Below are positions 30,430 through 42,987 of a stretch of DNA of 64,000 bases, one piece after another (the stretch's first letter is position 1; each line of letters opens with the position of its first letter). The notes beneath the pieces were generated by a model that was not told the origin of the DNA, searched no databases, and saw only the letters and a program-made list of their open reading frames with translations. The stretch spans positions 615,637 to 679,636 of the forward strand of contig MABA01000004.1 in NCBI GenBank assembly GCA_002162875.1, written 5' to 3'. Both the position numbers and the translations under genes were made by a program. The DNA comes from Rhodobacterales bacterium 52_120_T64 (GTDB lineage: Bacteria > Pseudomonadota > Alphaproteobacteria > Rhodobacterales > Rhodobacteraceae).

Positions 30430-33087
30430 TTAACCCTCCAGTAACTTTTCAACGGCCGCAACGGCCTCTTTTGCATTCTTTGCGCTCGCGCCACCAGCCT
30501 GCGCCATATCAGGGCGGCCACCGCCCCCTTTGCCACCAAGCGCTTCGGCAGCGACACGCACGACATCAACGGCGGAAATCTTGTCCGTCAAATCACCAGT
30601 CACACCCGCTGCGACAGCCGCACGATCACCGGTATCCGCAATCAAAAGAACGACACCAGATCCGATCTGCGTTTTATGCTCATCAATAAGACCGCGCAAA
30701 TCTTTGCCTGAGACACCGCTAAGAATCTGTGACAAAAACGGTGTTCCACCGACATCCGTAGTACCAACCTGCGCCTGTCCATTTCCAGCCATCGCCAGTT
30801 GCTTGCGTACATTACTTAGTTCGTTCTGCATGGCTTTGCGTTCATCCAGCAATGCTTTCACCCGTTCAGATAACAAATCCGGCGTAGTCTTCAACACACC
30901 AACAGCCGCTTCCAATGCATTTTCACGCTCGGATATATATGCCAGCGCCCCTTTGCCTGTCAGCGCCTCGATCCGGCGAACACCACTCGCCGACGCCCCC
31001 TCGGACACCAGCTTAAACAAGCCAATGTCGCCAAGCTGGTTTACGTGCGTACCACCACACAACTCCAGCGAGTACGTGTTTTTATCCAGCCCTTTGCCGC
31101 TGTTAGCCTCGGTTCCCATCGACACCACACGAACTTCGTCACCATACTTCTCGCCGAACAGTGCTTGCGCACCCATTTCGCGCGCCTCGTCAGGGGTCAT
31201 GATCCGCGTGGAAACAGCCGCATTTTGGCGAATATAAGTGTTCACCTCAGCTTCAACTGTTGCCATCTCCTCAGCCGTCATCGCCTTCTGGTGACTGAAA
31301 TCAAACCGCAACCGATCCGCCGCATTCAACGAGCCTCGTTGCGCCACATGCGTACCAAGTGTATTTCTTAACGCCTCGTTAAGAAGGTGCGTTGCCGAGT
31401 GGTTCGCCCGTATCGCCCCGCGCTTTACCGGATCAACTTTCAATTCAGTCGCGACACCAACCGATAACGTACCTTCAACAATTGTTGTCATATGCACGAA
31501 GACGCCAGCCTTCTTCTTAACATCAGTGACTTCGGCCCGCACACCTTCTGCCAGCAACAGTCCGCTGTCACCAACCTGCCCGCCAGATTCTGCGTAAAAC
31601 GGTGTTTGGTTAAGAACAACCTGAACATTTTCGCCAGCCGTCGCGCTTTCGACTAAAGCCCCGTCCTTAACGATTGCTAGAACCTGTCCCTCGGCCTCTT
31701 CATCAACATACCCGATAAACTCCGTCACTCCGTGGTTGTCGACCACGTCAAACCAAACGGTCTCATCCGCAGCTTCACCGGAACCTGACCAAGCGGCTCT
31801 CGCTTTTTCTTTTTGTTCAGCCATCGCAGCGTCGAACCCGTCTGTATCAACAGCAACACCCTTTTCGCGCAACGCATCTTGCGTCAGATCGAGTGGAAAT
31901 CCGTAAGTGTCATACAGTCTAAATGCGGTCGCGCCCGGCATATCGGTACCTTCTGCCAAACCCTCAAGCTCCGCATCTAACAATTTCAAACCACGATCCA
32001 GAGTAGTCTTGAATCGCGTTTCCTCATGCAGCAATGTTTCTTCAATCTGCGTTTGCGCGTGCGACAATTCCGGAAAAGCTTGTCCCATTTGCGCGACCAA
32101 AGCCGGAACCAAAGAATGCATTACCGGATCCTTCGCGCCCAAAAGGTGCGCATGTCGCATAGCGCGGCGCATTATGCGTCGCAGAACATACCCGCGACCC
32201 TCATTTGAAGGTAAAACCCCGTCAGCAATAAGAAACGACGTGGATCGAAGGTGATCGGCTATCACGCGGTGGTGCATTTTGCCATCCCCGTCCGGATCCG
32301 AACTGGTCGCATGTGCCGAAGCCTCGATTAGATCACGCATCAGGTCGGTGTCATAATTGTCGTGCTTACCCTGTAGCAACGCCCCTAAACGTTCCAAGCC
32401 CATGCCCGTATCAATTGAGGGTTTGGGAAGATTGTTCCTGTCGCCATTTTCCTGCTGTTCGTATTGCATGAAAACAAGGTTCCAGATTTCGATAAACCGA
32501 TCGCCATCCTCATCTGGCGATCCCGGAGGGCCGCCCCAAATGTGCTCGCCATGATCATAAAAAATCTCGGTACAGGGTCCGCAAGGCCCCGTGGCGCCCA
32601 TCGACCAAAAGTTATCGTCAGTCGGGATGCGGATAATTCTGTCGTCGCTCAGCCCTGCATATTTCTTCCAGATCGCAGCAGCGTCATCGTCGGTGTGATA
32701 AACTGTCACCAACAACTTGTCCTTGTTCAAGCCATAATCTTTGGTCAACAAATCCCAAGCATAGGCGATTGCCTCTTCCTTGAAATAGTTTCCGAAACTG
32801 AAGTTCCCGAGCATTTCGAAAAACGTATGATGCCGCGCCGTATAGCCAACATTATCCAGATCATTGTGCTTGCCACCGGCGCGCACACATTTCTGACTGG
32901 TCACCGCGCGGTCATAATCCCGCTTTTCAAGCCCTGTAAAAACGTTCTTGAACTGCACCATGCCGGCATTGGTAAACATCAACGTCGGATCGTTCCGCGG
33001 AACCAATGGCGAGCTCTCCACAACCTTATGGCCATTCGCCTCGAAGCTATCAAAAAATGTGCTGCGAATATCATTCAAACTGGCCAT
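30430..33087 (-). CDS. alaS: alanyl-tRNA synthetase
   Basis: AlaS charges tRNA-Ala and edits Ser/Gly mischarging. The 885 residues run from the class II catalytic domain ([52 protein letters not shown]) through the editing domain with [12 protein letters not shown] and CGGTHV to the C-terminal oligomerisation region ending [12 protein letters not shown]. Length and motifs are complete. Downstream, two DUF1330 genes and an amidotransferase gene follow with gaps of 1 to 3 bases, forming one unit. Confidence 0.97.
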   Translation of the reverse strand: MASLNDIRSTFFDSFEANGHKVVESSPLVPRNDPTLMFTNAGMVQFKNVFTGLEKRDYDRAVTSQKCVRAGGKHNDLDNVGYTARHHTFFEMLGNFSFGNYFKEEAIAYAWDLLTKDYGLNKDKLLVTVYHTDDDAAAIWKKYAGLSDDRIIRIPTDDNFWSMGATGPCGPCTEIFYDHGEHIWGGPPGSPDEDGDRFIEIWNLVFMQYEQQENGDRNNLPKPSIDTGMGLERLGALLQGKHDNYDTDLMRDLIEASAHATSSDPDGDGKMHHRVIADHLRSTSFLIADGVLPSNEGRGYVLRRIMRRAMRHAHLLGAKDPVMHSLVPALVAQMGQAFPELSHAQTQIEETLLHEETRFKTTLDRGLKLLDAELEGLAEGTDMPGATAFRLYDTYGFPLDLTQDALREKGVAVDTDGFDAAMAEQKEKARAAWSGSGEAADETVWFDVVDNHGVTEFIGYVDEEAEGQVLAIVKDGALVESATAGENVQVVLNQTPFYAESGGQVGDSGLLLAEGVRAEVTDVKKKAGVFVHMTTIVEGTLSVGVATELKVDPVKRGAIRANHSATHLLNEALRNTLGTHVAQRGSLNAADRLRFDFSHQKAMTAEEMATVEAEVNTYIRQNAAVSTRIMTPDEAREMGAQALFGEKYGDEVRVVSMGTEANSGKGLDKNTYSLELCGGTHVNQLGDIGLFKLVSEGASASGVRRIEALTGKGALAYISERENALEAAVGVLKTTPDLLSERVKALLDERKAMQNELSNVRKQLAMAGNGQAQVGTTDVGGTPFLSQILSGVSGKDLRGLIDEHKTQIGSGVVLLIADTGDRAAVAAGVTGDLTDKISAVDVVRVAAEALGGKGGGGRPDMAQAGGASAKNAKEAVAAVEKLLEG

Positions 33088-33154
33088 GATCGTGTCCCCG
33101 AATTTAAGTTAAAAAGGGTGTATCGCGCGCACGGGCGACTGTCCACAGGGTGCA

Positions 33155-33191
33155 AGAAAAAACGGGCCGCCATCATGTCGAAAGCGGCCCG
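33155..33191 (-). terminator. rho-independent terminator after recA
   Basis: On the minus strand GCGGGCCGC-type arms (forward 33163-33170 and 33184-33191) form an 8-bp GC stem with a 13-base loop, followed by a T-run. It lies 26 bases past the recA stop and separates recA from alaS. Confidence 0.85.
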
Positions 33192-33216
33192 CAAAAAAAT
33201 CGTTACTATTTACAAA

Positions 33217-34293
33217 TTAGTCTTCCAGCACTTCCGAATTTTTGTTCGCGCTGACATCAAAATCCAAACCATGTGCAGCCCTGATTTTGTCTTCGATCTC
33301 CAGCGCCATTTCGGGGTGATTTTTCAGGAAGGTTTTGGCGTTCTCGCGCCCCTGCCCTATCCGTTCATCCCCGTAGCTGAACCATGAACCCGCCTTGTCG
33401 ACCAAGCCGAGCTTAACCCCTAGGTCAATCAACTCTCCGCGTTTGGAAATTCCTTCACCATACATAATGTCGAATTCCACCTGCTTGAACGGCGGCGCAA
33501 CCTTGTTCTTAACCACTTTTACGCGGGTAGCATTACCAACAATTTCATCACGATCCTTCAGCGCACCGATGCGGCGAATATCAAGCCGAACCGAGGCATA
33601 AAACTTCAACGCATTACCGCCCGAAGTCGTCTCGGGTGATCCAAACATAACCCCGATCTTCATGCGAATCTGGTTGATGAAAATGACCATACAGTTCGAA
33701 CGGTTAATCGCACCGGTTAACTTGCGCATAGCTTGGCTCATCAATCGTGCCTGCGCCCCGACCTGATGGTCACCCATGTCGCCCTCTAGCTCCGACTTGG
33801 GCGTCAACGCCGCAACCGAATCCACGACAACAACCGAAACCGCACCAGAACGCACCAGCGTCTCAGTGATCTCCAATGCCTGTTCGCCGCCGTCAGGTTG
33901 CGAGATCAGTAGCTCATCAAGATCAACACCCAGTTTTTTTGCATAGGTCGGGTCCAGCGCGTGCTCCGCATCTACGAACGCACAAATGCCGCCCTTTTTC
34001 TGCGCTTCAGCAATCACATGCAGTGCCAACGTAGTTTTACCAGAACTTTCCGGTCCGTAAATTTCGATAATCCGACCCTGCGGTAAACCACCAATACCAA
34101 GCGCTACGTCCAGACCGATGGACCCGGTCGAGGTCGCCTCGATGTCCATCAGCGCACTATCTTGGCCCAGTTTCATAACCGAGCCCTTGCCGAAATTGCG
34201 CTCAATCTGGCTTAGTGCCGATTCCAGCGCCTTTTGCTTGTCCATATCGCGTCTTTCGCCCATATCCAGAATATTTTTCGCTGCTTTTGCCAT
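33217..34293 (-). CDS. recA: recombinase RecA
   Basis: RecA forms the strand-exchange filament and triggers LexA self-cleavage. The 358 residues include Walker A GPESSGKT at 80-87, [13 protein letters not shown], the L2 region [17 protein letters not shown] and the C-terminal acidic tail ending SEVLED. An SOS box lies 51 bases upstream of the ATG, and a strong terminator follows. alaS is downstream, in the usual alphaproteobacterial recA-alaS order. Confidence 0.98.
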   Translation of the reverse strand: MAKAAKNILDMGERRDMDKQKALESALSQIERNFGKGSVMKLGQDSALMDIEATSTGSIGLDVALGIGGLPQGRIIEIYGPESSGKTTLALHVIAEAQKKGGICAFVDAEHALDPTYAKKLGVDLDELLISQPDGGEQALEITETLVRSGAVSVVVVDSVAALTPKSELEGDMGDHQVGAQARLMSQAMRKLTGAINRSNCMVIFINQIRMKIGVMFGSPETTSGGNALKFYASVRLDIRRIGALKDRDEIVGNATRVKVVKNKVAPPFKQVEFDIMYGEGISKRGELIDLGVKLGLVDKAGSWFSYGDERIGQGRENAKTFLKNHPEMALEIEDKIRAAHGLDFDVSANKNSEVLED

Positions 34294-34343
34294 TGTTTCT
34301 TTCCTTATTTCACATCTTGCCTAGTCGAGCAATCACTGCTTAT

Positions 34344-34358
34344 GTTCGCCTCTTGTTC
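34344..34358. promoter_or_regulatory. LexA (SOS) box of recA
   Basis: GTTC-N7-GTTC, the established LexA-binding direct repeat of alphaproteobacteria, occurs exactly at 34344-34347 and 34355-34358, 51 bases upstream of the recA ATG at 34293. It implies LexA repression and DNA-damage induction. Confidence 0.9.
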
Positions 34359-34479
34359 TCTTAACGTCAACATGAGACCAAAACAGGAACATTGCAAGAT
34401 AAATTTTCACTAGTTACATCTTTCACTGTTATTGGTTACTGAATAGTAAAAGTCATAAGAATTATTTGGATAGACCGAA

Positions 34480-35076
34480 ATGTTGATTTCAATAGGCAAA
34501 AAATTGACGTTTCTGGCCATGCCAAAAACCGCTTCGACCAGCATCGAAATGGTGTTGTTCCCGTATTGCGATATCGCCTTCATCAACAATCCGCGTGTCA
34601 AACACATCCGGTATCGCCGCTACAAGCGTTTTATCACGCCATATATTGACCAATCCGGCTTTGGCCCACTCGAAACAACCTGCCTTTTTCGTGAGCCAAT
34701 TGATTGGTTATTTAGTTGGTATCGCTACCGCTCGCGCAATAAAATTAGAGCCAAGGCACAATGCACCGCTAACATGTCGTTCGATGAATTTGTCACGCGC
34801 TATATGGCCGAGGATGCGAACGTTTGCGACATAGGGCGCACTTCCCATTTTGTAGCTGGGCACGACGGAAAACCGGCGGTTGATCACATTTACCGATATG
34901 AAAACCTACCCGCCTACGTCAAATTCCTTGAAACACGATTCGGTGAAAAGTTTAACCTTGAGCACCTTAACCAATCCCCAATACGTGAATTCTCTTTGTC
35001 GGCGCCACTAAAATCACAATTGGAAGATTTTTTGGCGCCCGAGTACGAAATTTATGAAACTTCGCGCCAAAGTTAG
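34480..35076 (+). CDS. sulfotransferase family protein
   Basis: This is a PAPS-dependent sulfotransferase-like protein of 198 residues. The 5'-phosphosulfate-binding loop is FLAMPKTASTSIEMVLF near residue 14, and the 3'-phosphate-binding segment is CLFREPIDWLFSWYRYRSR near residue 70. The acceptor is unknown; in marine bacteria such genes often act on polysaccharides or lipids. There is no strong ribosome binding site. It stands alone between recA and cckA and overlaps the cckA stop by 4 bases on the opposite strand. Confidence 0.85.
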   Translation: MLISIGKKLTFLAMPKTASTSIEMVLFPYCDIAFINNPRVKHIRYRRYKRFITPYIDQSGFGPLETTCLFREPIDWLFSWYRYRSRNKIRAKAQCTANMSFDEFVTRYMAEDANVCDIGRTSHFVAGHDGKPAVDHIYRYENLPAYVKFLETRFGEKFNLEHLNQSPIREFSLSAPLKSQLEDFLAPEYEIYETSRQS

Positions 35077-36812
35077 ACTTCGATTTGCTCTTTCACTTTT
35101 TGAGTTAGCTCAACTAGTGAAAACGGTTTTGCCAGAAATGCAGCGTTAGGAATTTCGGGATCTCCATCCTGAAATGCATCCTCTGCATAGCCCGATACAA
35201 ACACAACTTTCGCATCCGGACGCGTATTCAACGCTTCACGAACCCACGTTGGGCCATTTTTTCCCGGCATAACAACGTCGGATACAAAAACGTCAAATTC
35301 TTCGCCGTCATTAAGGACATCCAGCGCCTCTTCGCCTGACGATGCTTGTGTCACGGAATAACCCCGCAATGCCAACGCTCGAGCGGCAAAAGCACGAACA
35401 GGTGCCTCATCTTCAACCAGTAAAACCCGCCCGCGTCCCGTTTGGTCTGTCACGATGGCCTCGACAATTGGCGCCGGTTCTACTGCGTCTTCCGGATCGT
35501 CATTTACCGGAAGGTATATCAAAAACTGTGAGCCCGACCCTTCGGCACTATCTACAAAAACAAACCCTCCCGTTTGTTTTATAATTCCATACACAGTGGC
35601 GAGCCCAAGCCCGGTCCCTTCTCCGACCTTTTTGGTCGTGAAAAAAGGTTCAAAAATCTTTGTGATTTTATCTTTGGGGATTCCGAGGCCAGTATCACGC
35701 ACCTCCACAACGACATAGTCACCCGGGTGTACCACCGCACGATCACGCCGTAATTCTTTGTGCAACGTTACATTTCGGGTGCGAATAACAACTGTTCCGC
35801 CATCCGGCATCGCATCACGCGCATTTACGACGAGGTTCATAATCACCTGTTCGAACTGACGCTCATCCACCCGCACGGGCTTCAAGTTCGCGCCATGCTC
35901 TGTGTGCAAAACTACCTTTTCACCCAACAATCGATTCAATAAATGCGACAGGTCGCAAAGTGTGTCGTCCAAGTGTAGCGATTTGGGTCGTAGTGTCTGC
36001 TTTCGCGAGAACGCGAGTAATTGCCTTACCAACGCCGCCGCCCGATCCGAATTCTGCTTAATCTGGTCCAGATCCTCATAATCGGGCGATAGTACATCTG
36101 TGCGATGCAGCAACAAATCCGCGTGTCCCATAATCGCAGTTAAGATATTGTTAAAATCATGGGCAATTCCGCCCGCCAGCTGCCCGACGGCCTGCATCTT
36201 TTGACTTTGCACAAATTGTGCCTCGAGTGTTTTCAACTCGGTTGCGTCGCTAAGTACTGCCAGCACCGTCGTTTTATCACCACGCTTCATTTTTGACATT
36301 GTGACTTGAATATATACATCCATTCCGTCGCGTCGGCATCGGGCCATTTCCGGCCTACCAAGCCCGAAACCCTTCATCGTGTCTTTCATGCGATCGCGAA
36401 TGGAGCGGCCCAACCCTTCGATATGACTATCAAGCGCCTCCCCAACCATATCGTCGCGTCCAATAAGAGCGCTGGCAGCGGCATTCACTTGCAGAATTTC
36501 CCCATTTTCACTTGTATCGATCATGGGTACGGGTAAATCGTCAAACAATTCACTGCCTACTTGATGCGTTGCATCCACGGCGGGAATGCGAGACGTCGCT
36601 TCAGGCGTGGACGACCGCGCGAGTTGCATTAGAAAATAGAACGCCACACTTCCAAGTGCTAGGGACGATGTTAAATACCCTGGTACGAATTCAAGATAGA
36701 TCGATAGCAACAGCAACTGCACCAAAGCCATCAGGCCGAGTGCCGCCCGAACAGTCGTCCAGTTTGCATTTGCAAATGGCAGATGATCGCTGGTTTCTGC
36801 TTCGTTAGACAT
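35073..36812 (-). CDS. cckA: hybrid histidine kinase CckA
   Basis: CckA phosphorylates or dephosphorylates ChpT, and through it CtrA. The 579-residue protein has two N-terminal membrane helices (about residues 22-65), a PAS domain (DDLPVPMIDTSENGEILQVN), the H-box with H218 in GGIAHDFNNILTAIMGH, a HATPase domain with VVNARDAMPDGG and GTGLGLATVYGIIKQTGG, and a C-terminal receiver from about 461 with D512 in VSDVVMPGKNG. The GGIAHDFNN motif and the receiver are the CckA hallmarks. GGGGATTGA precedes the ATG. Confidence 0.95.
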   Translation of the reverse strand: MSNEAETSDHLPFANANWTTVRAALGLMALVQLLLLSIYLEFVPGYLTSSLALGSVAFYFLMQLARSSTPEATSRIPAVDATHQVGSELFDDLPVPMIDTSENGEILQVNAAASALIGRDDMVGEALDSHIEGLGRSIRDRMKDTMKGFGLGRPEMARCRRDGMDVYIQVTMSKMKRGDKTTVLAVLSDATELKTLEAQFVQSQKMQAVGQLAGGIAHDFNNILTAIMGHADLLLHRTDVLSPDYEDLDQIKQNSDRAAALVRQLLAFSRKQTLRPKSLHLDDTLCDLSHLLNRLLGEKVVLHTEHGANLKPVRVDERQFEQVIMNLVVNARDAMPDGGTVVIRTRNVTLHKELRRDRAVVHPGDYVVVEVRDTGLGIPKDKITKIFEPFFTTKKVGEGTGLGLATVYGIIKQTGGFVFVDSAEGSGSQFLIYLPVNDDPEDAVEPAPIVEAIVTDQTGRGRVLLVEDEAPVRAFAARALALRGYSVTQASSGEEALDVLNDGEEFDVFVSDVVMPGKNGPTWVREALNTRPDAKVVFVSGYAEDAFQDGDPEIPNAAFLAKPFSLVELTQKVKEQIEV

Positions 36813-36899
36813 TCAATCCCCAAGGTAATTCGCGACGTTCTAAGTCACTAAACCACACTAAGGGTTAATATATGATTTACAACCTATAAGTGCATTGCG

Positions 36900-38075
36900 C
36901 TATTGGCGACGCAACCGTGCGCAATAAAACCCATCGCCGCCCTGAACAGGTGTAAGCGAGATGTCCTCGTCCAGCACCCAACCGTCATTGCGCTCCAGAA
37001 ACGCCGAAACCTGATCGCCGTTTTCGACCGATAGGATAGAGCAAGTTGCGTAGGCCATCATCCCACCCGATCGAACATATTTTGCGGCATCGTCTAGAAT
37101 CTGCGATTGTAGGGACATCACTTTGTCAACAAACCCTTGGTCCATCCGCCACTTGGCATCTGGATTACGCCGCCATGCGCCAGTGCCGGTACAAGGTGCA
37201 TCGACCACGACAAGATCGCAAACGGGATTGTTTTGGCGCAACGCCTCAGTCGATAACACCTGCACCGTTGCCCCGGCACGGCGTGCACGTTCCGGCAAAT
37301 CTTTCATCCGCCGCGCATTGGCGTCATGTGCCAGCAACACACCTTTACCATCCATATCCGCAGCTAATGCCAACGTTTTACCGCCGCCGCCTGCGCAGTA
37401 ATCCAACACCGTCATACCGGCCTTTGCTCCGCAAAATGCGGCGACGGCTTGACTTGAGGCGTCCTGTAATTCCACCAAACCGTAGTCATACGCAAGACTA
37501 CGGGCCAGTTTACGCGGGTTTTGTGTGATCCGCAGCGCGTTCATTGCCAACGCATGTGGTTCTGTGAAAATCAGATCCCGCGCCAACATTCGTTCTGCAT
37601 CGTCCACTGTGGCTTTCAAGCTGTTGACCCGTAAATCAACAGGTGCACGCTGGGACATCGCCTCCATAACGGCAGGTAGATCATTTCCAAGGGATCGCAT
37701 TAGCTCCGGCAGCAGAAAATCTGGAAAATTAAGTGCAACGGGTAGCGAGGCTTCTGTTTCATTCACAAACTGTTCGTCGGCAAGCAGCGGTTCAGGTGCG
37801 AACCGTGCCCCACTGAACAAGGCCGAAACATCTTCACCGGCCTGAAACTGGTGCGCCATAACCAGACCACGGCCGGTCATCGCGGCCGCTGCATGCGCAA
37901 GCGAACGCTTTTGGCGTAAGCAGTCGAACACGATATCGCGCACCGCCGCCCGATCTTTTGATCCGGCGTAACGGTTCTGGCGCGCCCAACGGGTCAACCC
38001 GCGTTCGGCAGGTTCACCAGTTAGAATTTCGTCTAACAGTGCGATTGCAGCAGAAAGGCGTGCCGAAGGTGTCAT
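36900..38075 (-). CDS. RsmB/NOP-family RNA m5C methyltransferase
   Basis: This enzyme methylates cytosine C5 in rRNA or tRNA with S-adenosylmethionine. The 391 residues have an NusB-like helical N-terminus, the SAM-binding segment VLDYCAGGGGKTLAL near residue 223, the catalytic motif DAPCTGTGAWRRNPD near 292 and the second cysteine in ATCSILS near 345. I cannot tell RsmB from other NOP members. It follows the MAPEG gene by 21 bases. Confidence 0.93.
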   Translation of the reverse strand: MTPSARLSAAIALLDEILTGEPAERGLTRWARQNRYAGSKDRAAVRDIVFDCLRQKRSLAHAAAAMTGRGLVMAHQFQAGEDVSALFSGARFAPEPLLADEQFVNETEASLPVALNFPDFLLPELMRSLGNDLPAVMEAMSQRAPVDLRVNSLKATVDDAERMLARDLIFTEPHALAMNALRITQNPRKLARSLAYDYGLVELQDASSQAVAAFCGAKAGMTVLDYCAGGGGKTLALAADMDGKGVLLAHDANARRMKDLPERARRAGATVQVLSTEALRQNNPVCDLVVVDAPCTGTGAWRRNPDAKWRMDQGFVDKVMSLQSQILDDAAKYVRSGGMMAYATCSILSVENGDQVSAFLERNDGWVLDEDISLTPVQGGDGFYCARLRRQ

Positions 38076-38096
38076 GTCTGATCTAAACCCACAATA

Positions 38097-38513
38097 TTAT
38101 ACCAACGTCACGCCTAAGCCGATCCAAGCGATCAGTAGGCCGATGAATCCGACGAAAAACGCAATGAACCGCTTACGAACATAGTTCGAGCCCACATGTA
38201 TCATATGGTGCACATAGCGCGACGCCACAAATATTAGTGCCCCGATGGCCATAGGCCAGTTGGCACTTTCCGTTGCAGCCGCAATCGCGACGACAGCGTA
38301 AAGCAGAATCGGTGTTTCGAACTGGTTCGTTACATTGTTTTGGAATTGCTTAACGGAATCAGGATAGTTGCGCGTATCAAGCGCCACGTCACCGAAATTT
38401 ACTTCCTTGCTCACATGACTTGCCGTACGAACAATTGCCATACGCATCATTGCAAAAAAAGTCAAAGCCACCTGCAAAAACACGCAAATCAAAGCAATCG
38501 AAAGAGGTGTCAT
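38097..38513 (-). CDS. MAPEG-family membrane protein
   Basis: This 138-residue protein has four predicted helices and the MAPEG signature region FQNNVTNQFETPILLYAVV near residue 55, with SRYVHHMIHVGSNYVRKR later. Eukaryotic members are glutathione-linked eicosanoid enzymes; bacterial ones are mostly uncharacterised. Its start abuts the guaB stop with no gap, so it is translated in the guaB-MAPEG-rsmB unit. Confidence 0.9.
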   Translation of the reverse strand: MTPLSIALICVFLQVALTFFAMMRMAIVRTASHVSKEVNFGDVALDTRNYPDSVKQFQNNVTNQFETPILLYAVVAIAAATESANWPMAIGALIFVASRYVHHMIHVGSNYVRKRFIAFFVGFIGLLIAWIGLGVTLV

Positions 38514-41122
<2,609 letters not shown>

Positions 41123-41220
41123 TAATTCTATATACGTATTCTTGAATATACGGTAAAAGGCAACCCCTTCTTGTAAAGCACCATATTTCATCGCAATCTT
41201 TCTAAAACAGGAGAGAACGC

Positions 41221-42177
41221 ATGAGCAAACATGGATACGAGGCAGGCCGCCTAAACCTACCTTTCGTCGGCATCGCCACCTTCGCCAAAAAACCTTATGT
41301 CGAAGATTGGTCCACCATTAATGCCGACGTAGCCATTATTGGTGCGCCATTTGATGCCGGCACACAATACCGTTCTGGCGCGCGGTTTGGTCCGCGTGGT
41401 GTTCGCGAAGCCTCCACCCTGTTTTCCTTCGGGCATGCCGGTGCCTATGACCACGAAGACGACGCAACATATCTTGGCGCGGACGTGAACATCGTCGATA
41501 TGGGGGATGCCGATATCATCCACACCGACACGGTAAAATCCCACGCCAACATCGAATACGCCGTGCGCCAAGCCCTGAAAGGCGGCGCCCTGCCCGTGAC
41601 CATTGGCGGCGATCACTCCATCAACATTCCTTGCGTCAACGCGTTTGACGACCAGGGTCCTATCCACATTCTGCAAATCGACGCCCATCTAGATTTCGTC
41701 GATGAGCGCCACGGCGTACGCAACGGTCACGGTAACCCGATGCGCCGTGCAGCCGACCACGAATACGTCACCGGTTTGACGCAATTGGGCATCCGCAACG
41801 TATCCTCGACGGCGAAAGAAGGGTACGAGTACGCCCGCTCGGTCAATTCCGACATTCTGTCTGTCCGACAGGTCCGCGCCCACGGCCCCGAAGGCGTTGT
41901 CGAGCGCATCCCCGAAGGCGCACGCCTGTACGTCACCATCGACATTGACGCGTTCTGCCCGTCCATCGCACCGGGCACAGGCACGCCCAGCCACGGCGGT
42001 TTCCTTTACTACGATGTGCTGGAAATCCTGCAACTCGTCGCCAAACGGCATCAAATAGTTGGGATTGATCTGGTCGAGGTTGCGCCCGACTACGATCAAA
42101 GCGATTCCACCACTATTCTAGCGGCCCAACTGCTGCTGAATTTCCTTGGCTTCATCTTTCACGAACGCAACACATGA
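41221..42177 (+). CDS. speB: agmatinase/ureohydrolase SpeB
   Basis: This binuclear manganese hydrolase cleaves agmatine or a related guanidino compound to an amine and urea. The 318-residue protein has the metal motifs GGDHSINIP near residue 121, QIDAHLDFVD near 146 and TIDIDAFCPSIAPGTGTP near 237, plus ARFGPRGVREAS. Agmatinase is the best call, but guanidinobutyrase or related activities cannot be excluded. AGGAGAGAACGC precedes the ATG. It faces away from a TDT-type transporter that might import its substrate. Confidence 0.92.
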   Translation: MSKHGYEAGRLNLPFVGIATFAKKPYVEDWSTINADVAIIGAPFDAGTQYRSGARFGPRGVREASTLFSFGHAGAYDHEDDATYLGADVNIVDMGDADIIHTDTVKSHANIEYAVRQALKGGALPVTIGGDHSINIPCVNAFDDQGPIHILQIDAHLDFVDERHGVRNGHGNPMRRAADHEYVTGLTQLGIRNVSSTAKEGYEYARSVNSDILSVRQVRAHGPEGVVERIPEGARLYVTIDIDAFCPSIAPGTGTPSHGGFLYYDVLEILQLVAKRHQIVGIDLVEVAPDYDQSDSTTILAAQLLLNFLGFIFHERNT

Positions 42178-42569
42178 CACCCGAACGATGGTCGCCATAA
42201 ACCCAATATTAACCATTCCCGTGTACAACCGGACCCACTGAGCGCGACGGGCCGCAAGGCTCAACGGGTTTATCGCGCCACTATATTGTTAATTTTCCGT
42301 TGCAGTTTTTCGCAACATCCACACTAAACCGCCCAATAGTTGCGCCGTTTCACAACCGGCTTATGTCAGCGACATTCTCAAGGATTGGGCCGTGACGCGG
42401 TATCCCCGCTGTCTCAGTTATCAGGCGATTTCTAACCCAAAACGCCAAAACCCAAGGGCAACCACCGTCCCCGAGCATTATCGCCAGTTTATGCGCGGGT
42501 TTCACTCGAACGCTTCTTTTTCGTGTCTTTTTGATTAACCGGACTATGTCGACGACAAATTGGTTGATA

Positions 42570-42596
42570 AATGACACCAACAAAATCGGTGTCATT
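42570..42596. repeat. 9-bp perfect inverted repeat
   Basis: AATGACACC and GGTGTCATT are exact reverse complements separated by 9 bases. There is no adjacent T-run, so an operator is as likely as an RNA hairpin. It lies 134 bases upstream of the small 26-codon frame. Confidence 0.5.
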
Positions 42597-42729
42597 AAAA
42601 ATAATTCAAAATATTATGAAACCAAATTTTGAGAACATACCAAGAACTCGCTGTATGGCATTTAACTTATGAGAAAGGAGGCAATTGTAAGTCGTCATTG
42701 TGGCGACTCTAATCTAGGAGAGCATAAAT

Positions 42730-42810
42730 ATGTTCGTTCTGTTTTCTCTGCTTGCTGAGTTTCTTGAAGGTGTCACTACTATTGGCAATTTACTTTTCAA
42801 CATCATTTAG
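42730..42810 (+). CDS. possible 26-residue hydrophobic peptide
   Basis: The ATG at 42730 opens a 26-codon frame: MFVLFSLLAEFLEG then VTTIGNLLFNII and a TAG. It is preceded by TAGGAGAG with 8 bases of spacing, a good ribosome binding site. The product would be one hydrophobic or amphipathic helix, with two acidic residues near its middle (AEFLEG). Such peptides can be membrane toxins, transporter partners or leader peptides. I do not recognise it, and chance is a real possibility at this length. Confidence 0.35.
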   Translation: MFVLFSLLAEFLEGVTTIGNLLFNII

Positions 42811-42987
42811 TTTGTTGAATGGCTTCAATGCAAATTTGAAGACGATTAACTTTGTTGTTCCGGCATGCATCAATTTTATGCGTGATCCATTGAAGTTAAC
42901 CGCAATAGCAAACCACAAACGATCATAGTGCTTAAGTAATGGATAGCCACTGAGAATCTTCGTGATGAAGTGTACAGGGCGCGCACT

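Larger units (their letters stand above)
42178..42987. other. 810-base region with little recognised coding content
   Basis: This is the largest gene-poor stretch in the window. Its left part (42178-42345) has GC-rich segments without a start. A minus-strand frame at 42350-42595 (81 codons) has no recognisable family. The right part from 42560 is AT-rich and holds a 9-bp inverted repeat (42570-42596), strong purine-rich Shine-Dalgarno-like stretches at 42674 and 42714, and a 26-codon frame at 42730-42810. It could hold a small RNA, a small peptide or gene debris. Confidence 0.55.

Noticed and set aside
42350..42595. 81-codon minus-strand frame in the large intergenic gap
   Set aside because: No ribosome binding site or recognisable family; composition is not like the neighbouring genes. 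It is left as possible debris.
42669..42758. 29-codon frame starting MRKEAIVSRH that overlaps the 26-codon hydrophobic frame
   Set aside because: Its apparent ribosome binding site lies inside its own reading frame, so nothing supports initiation at its ATG.
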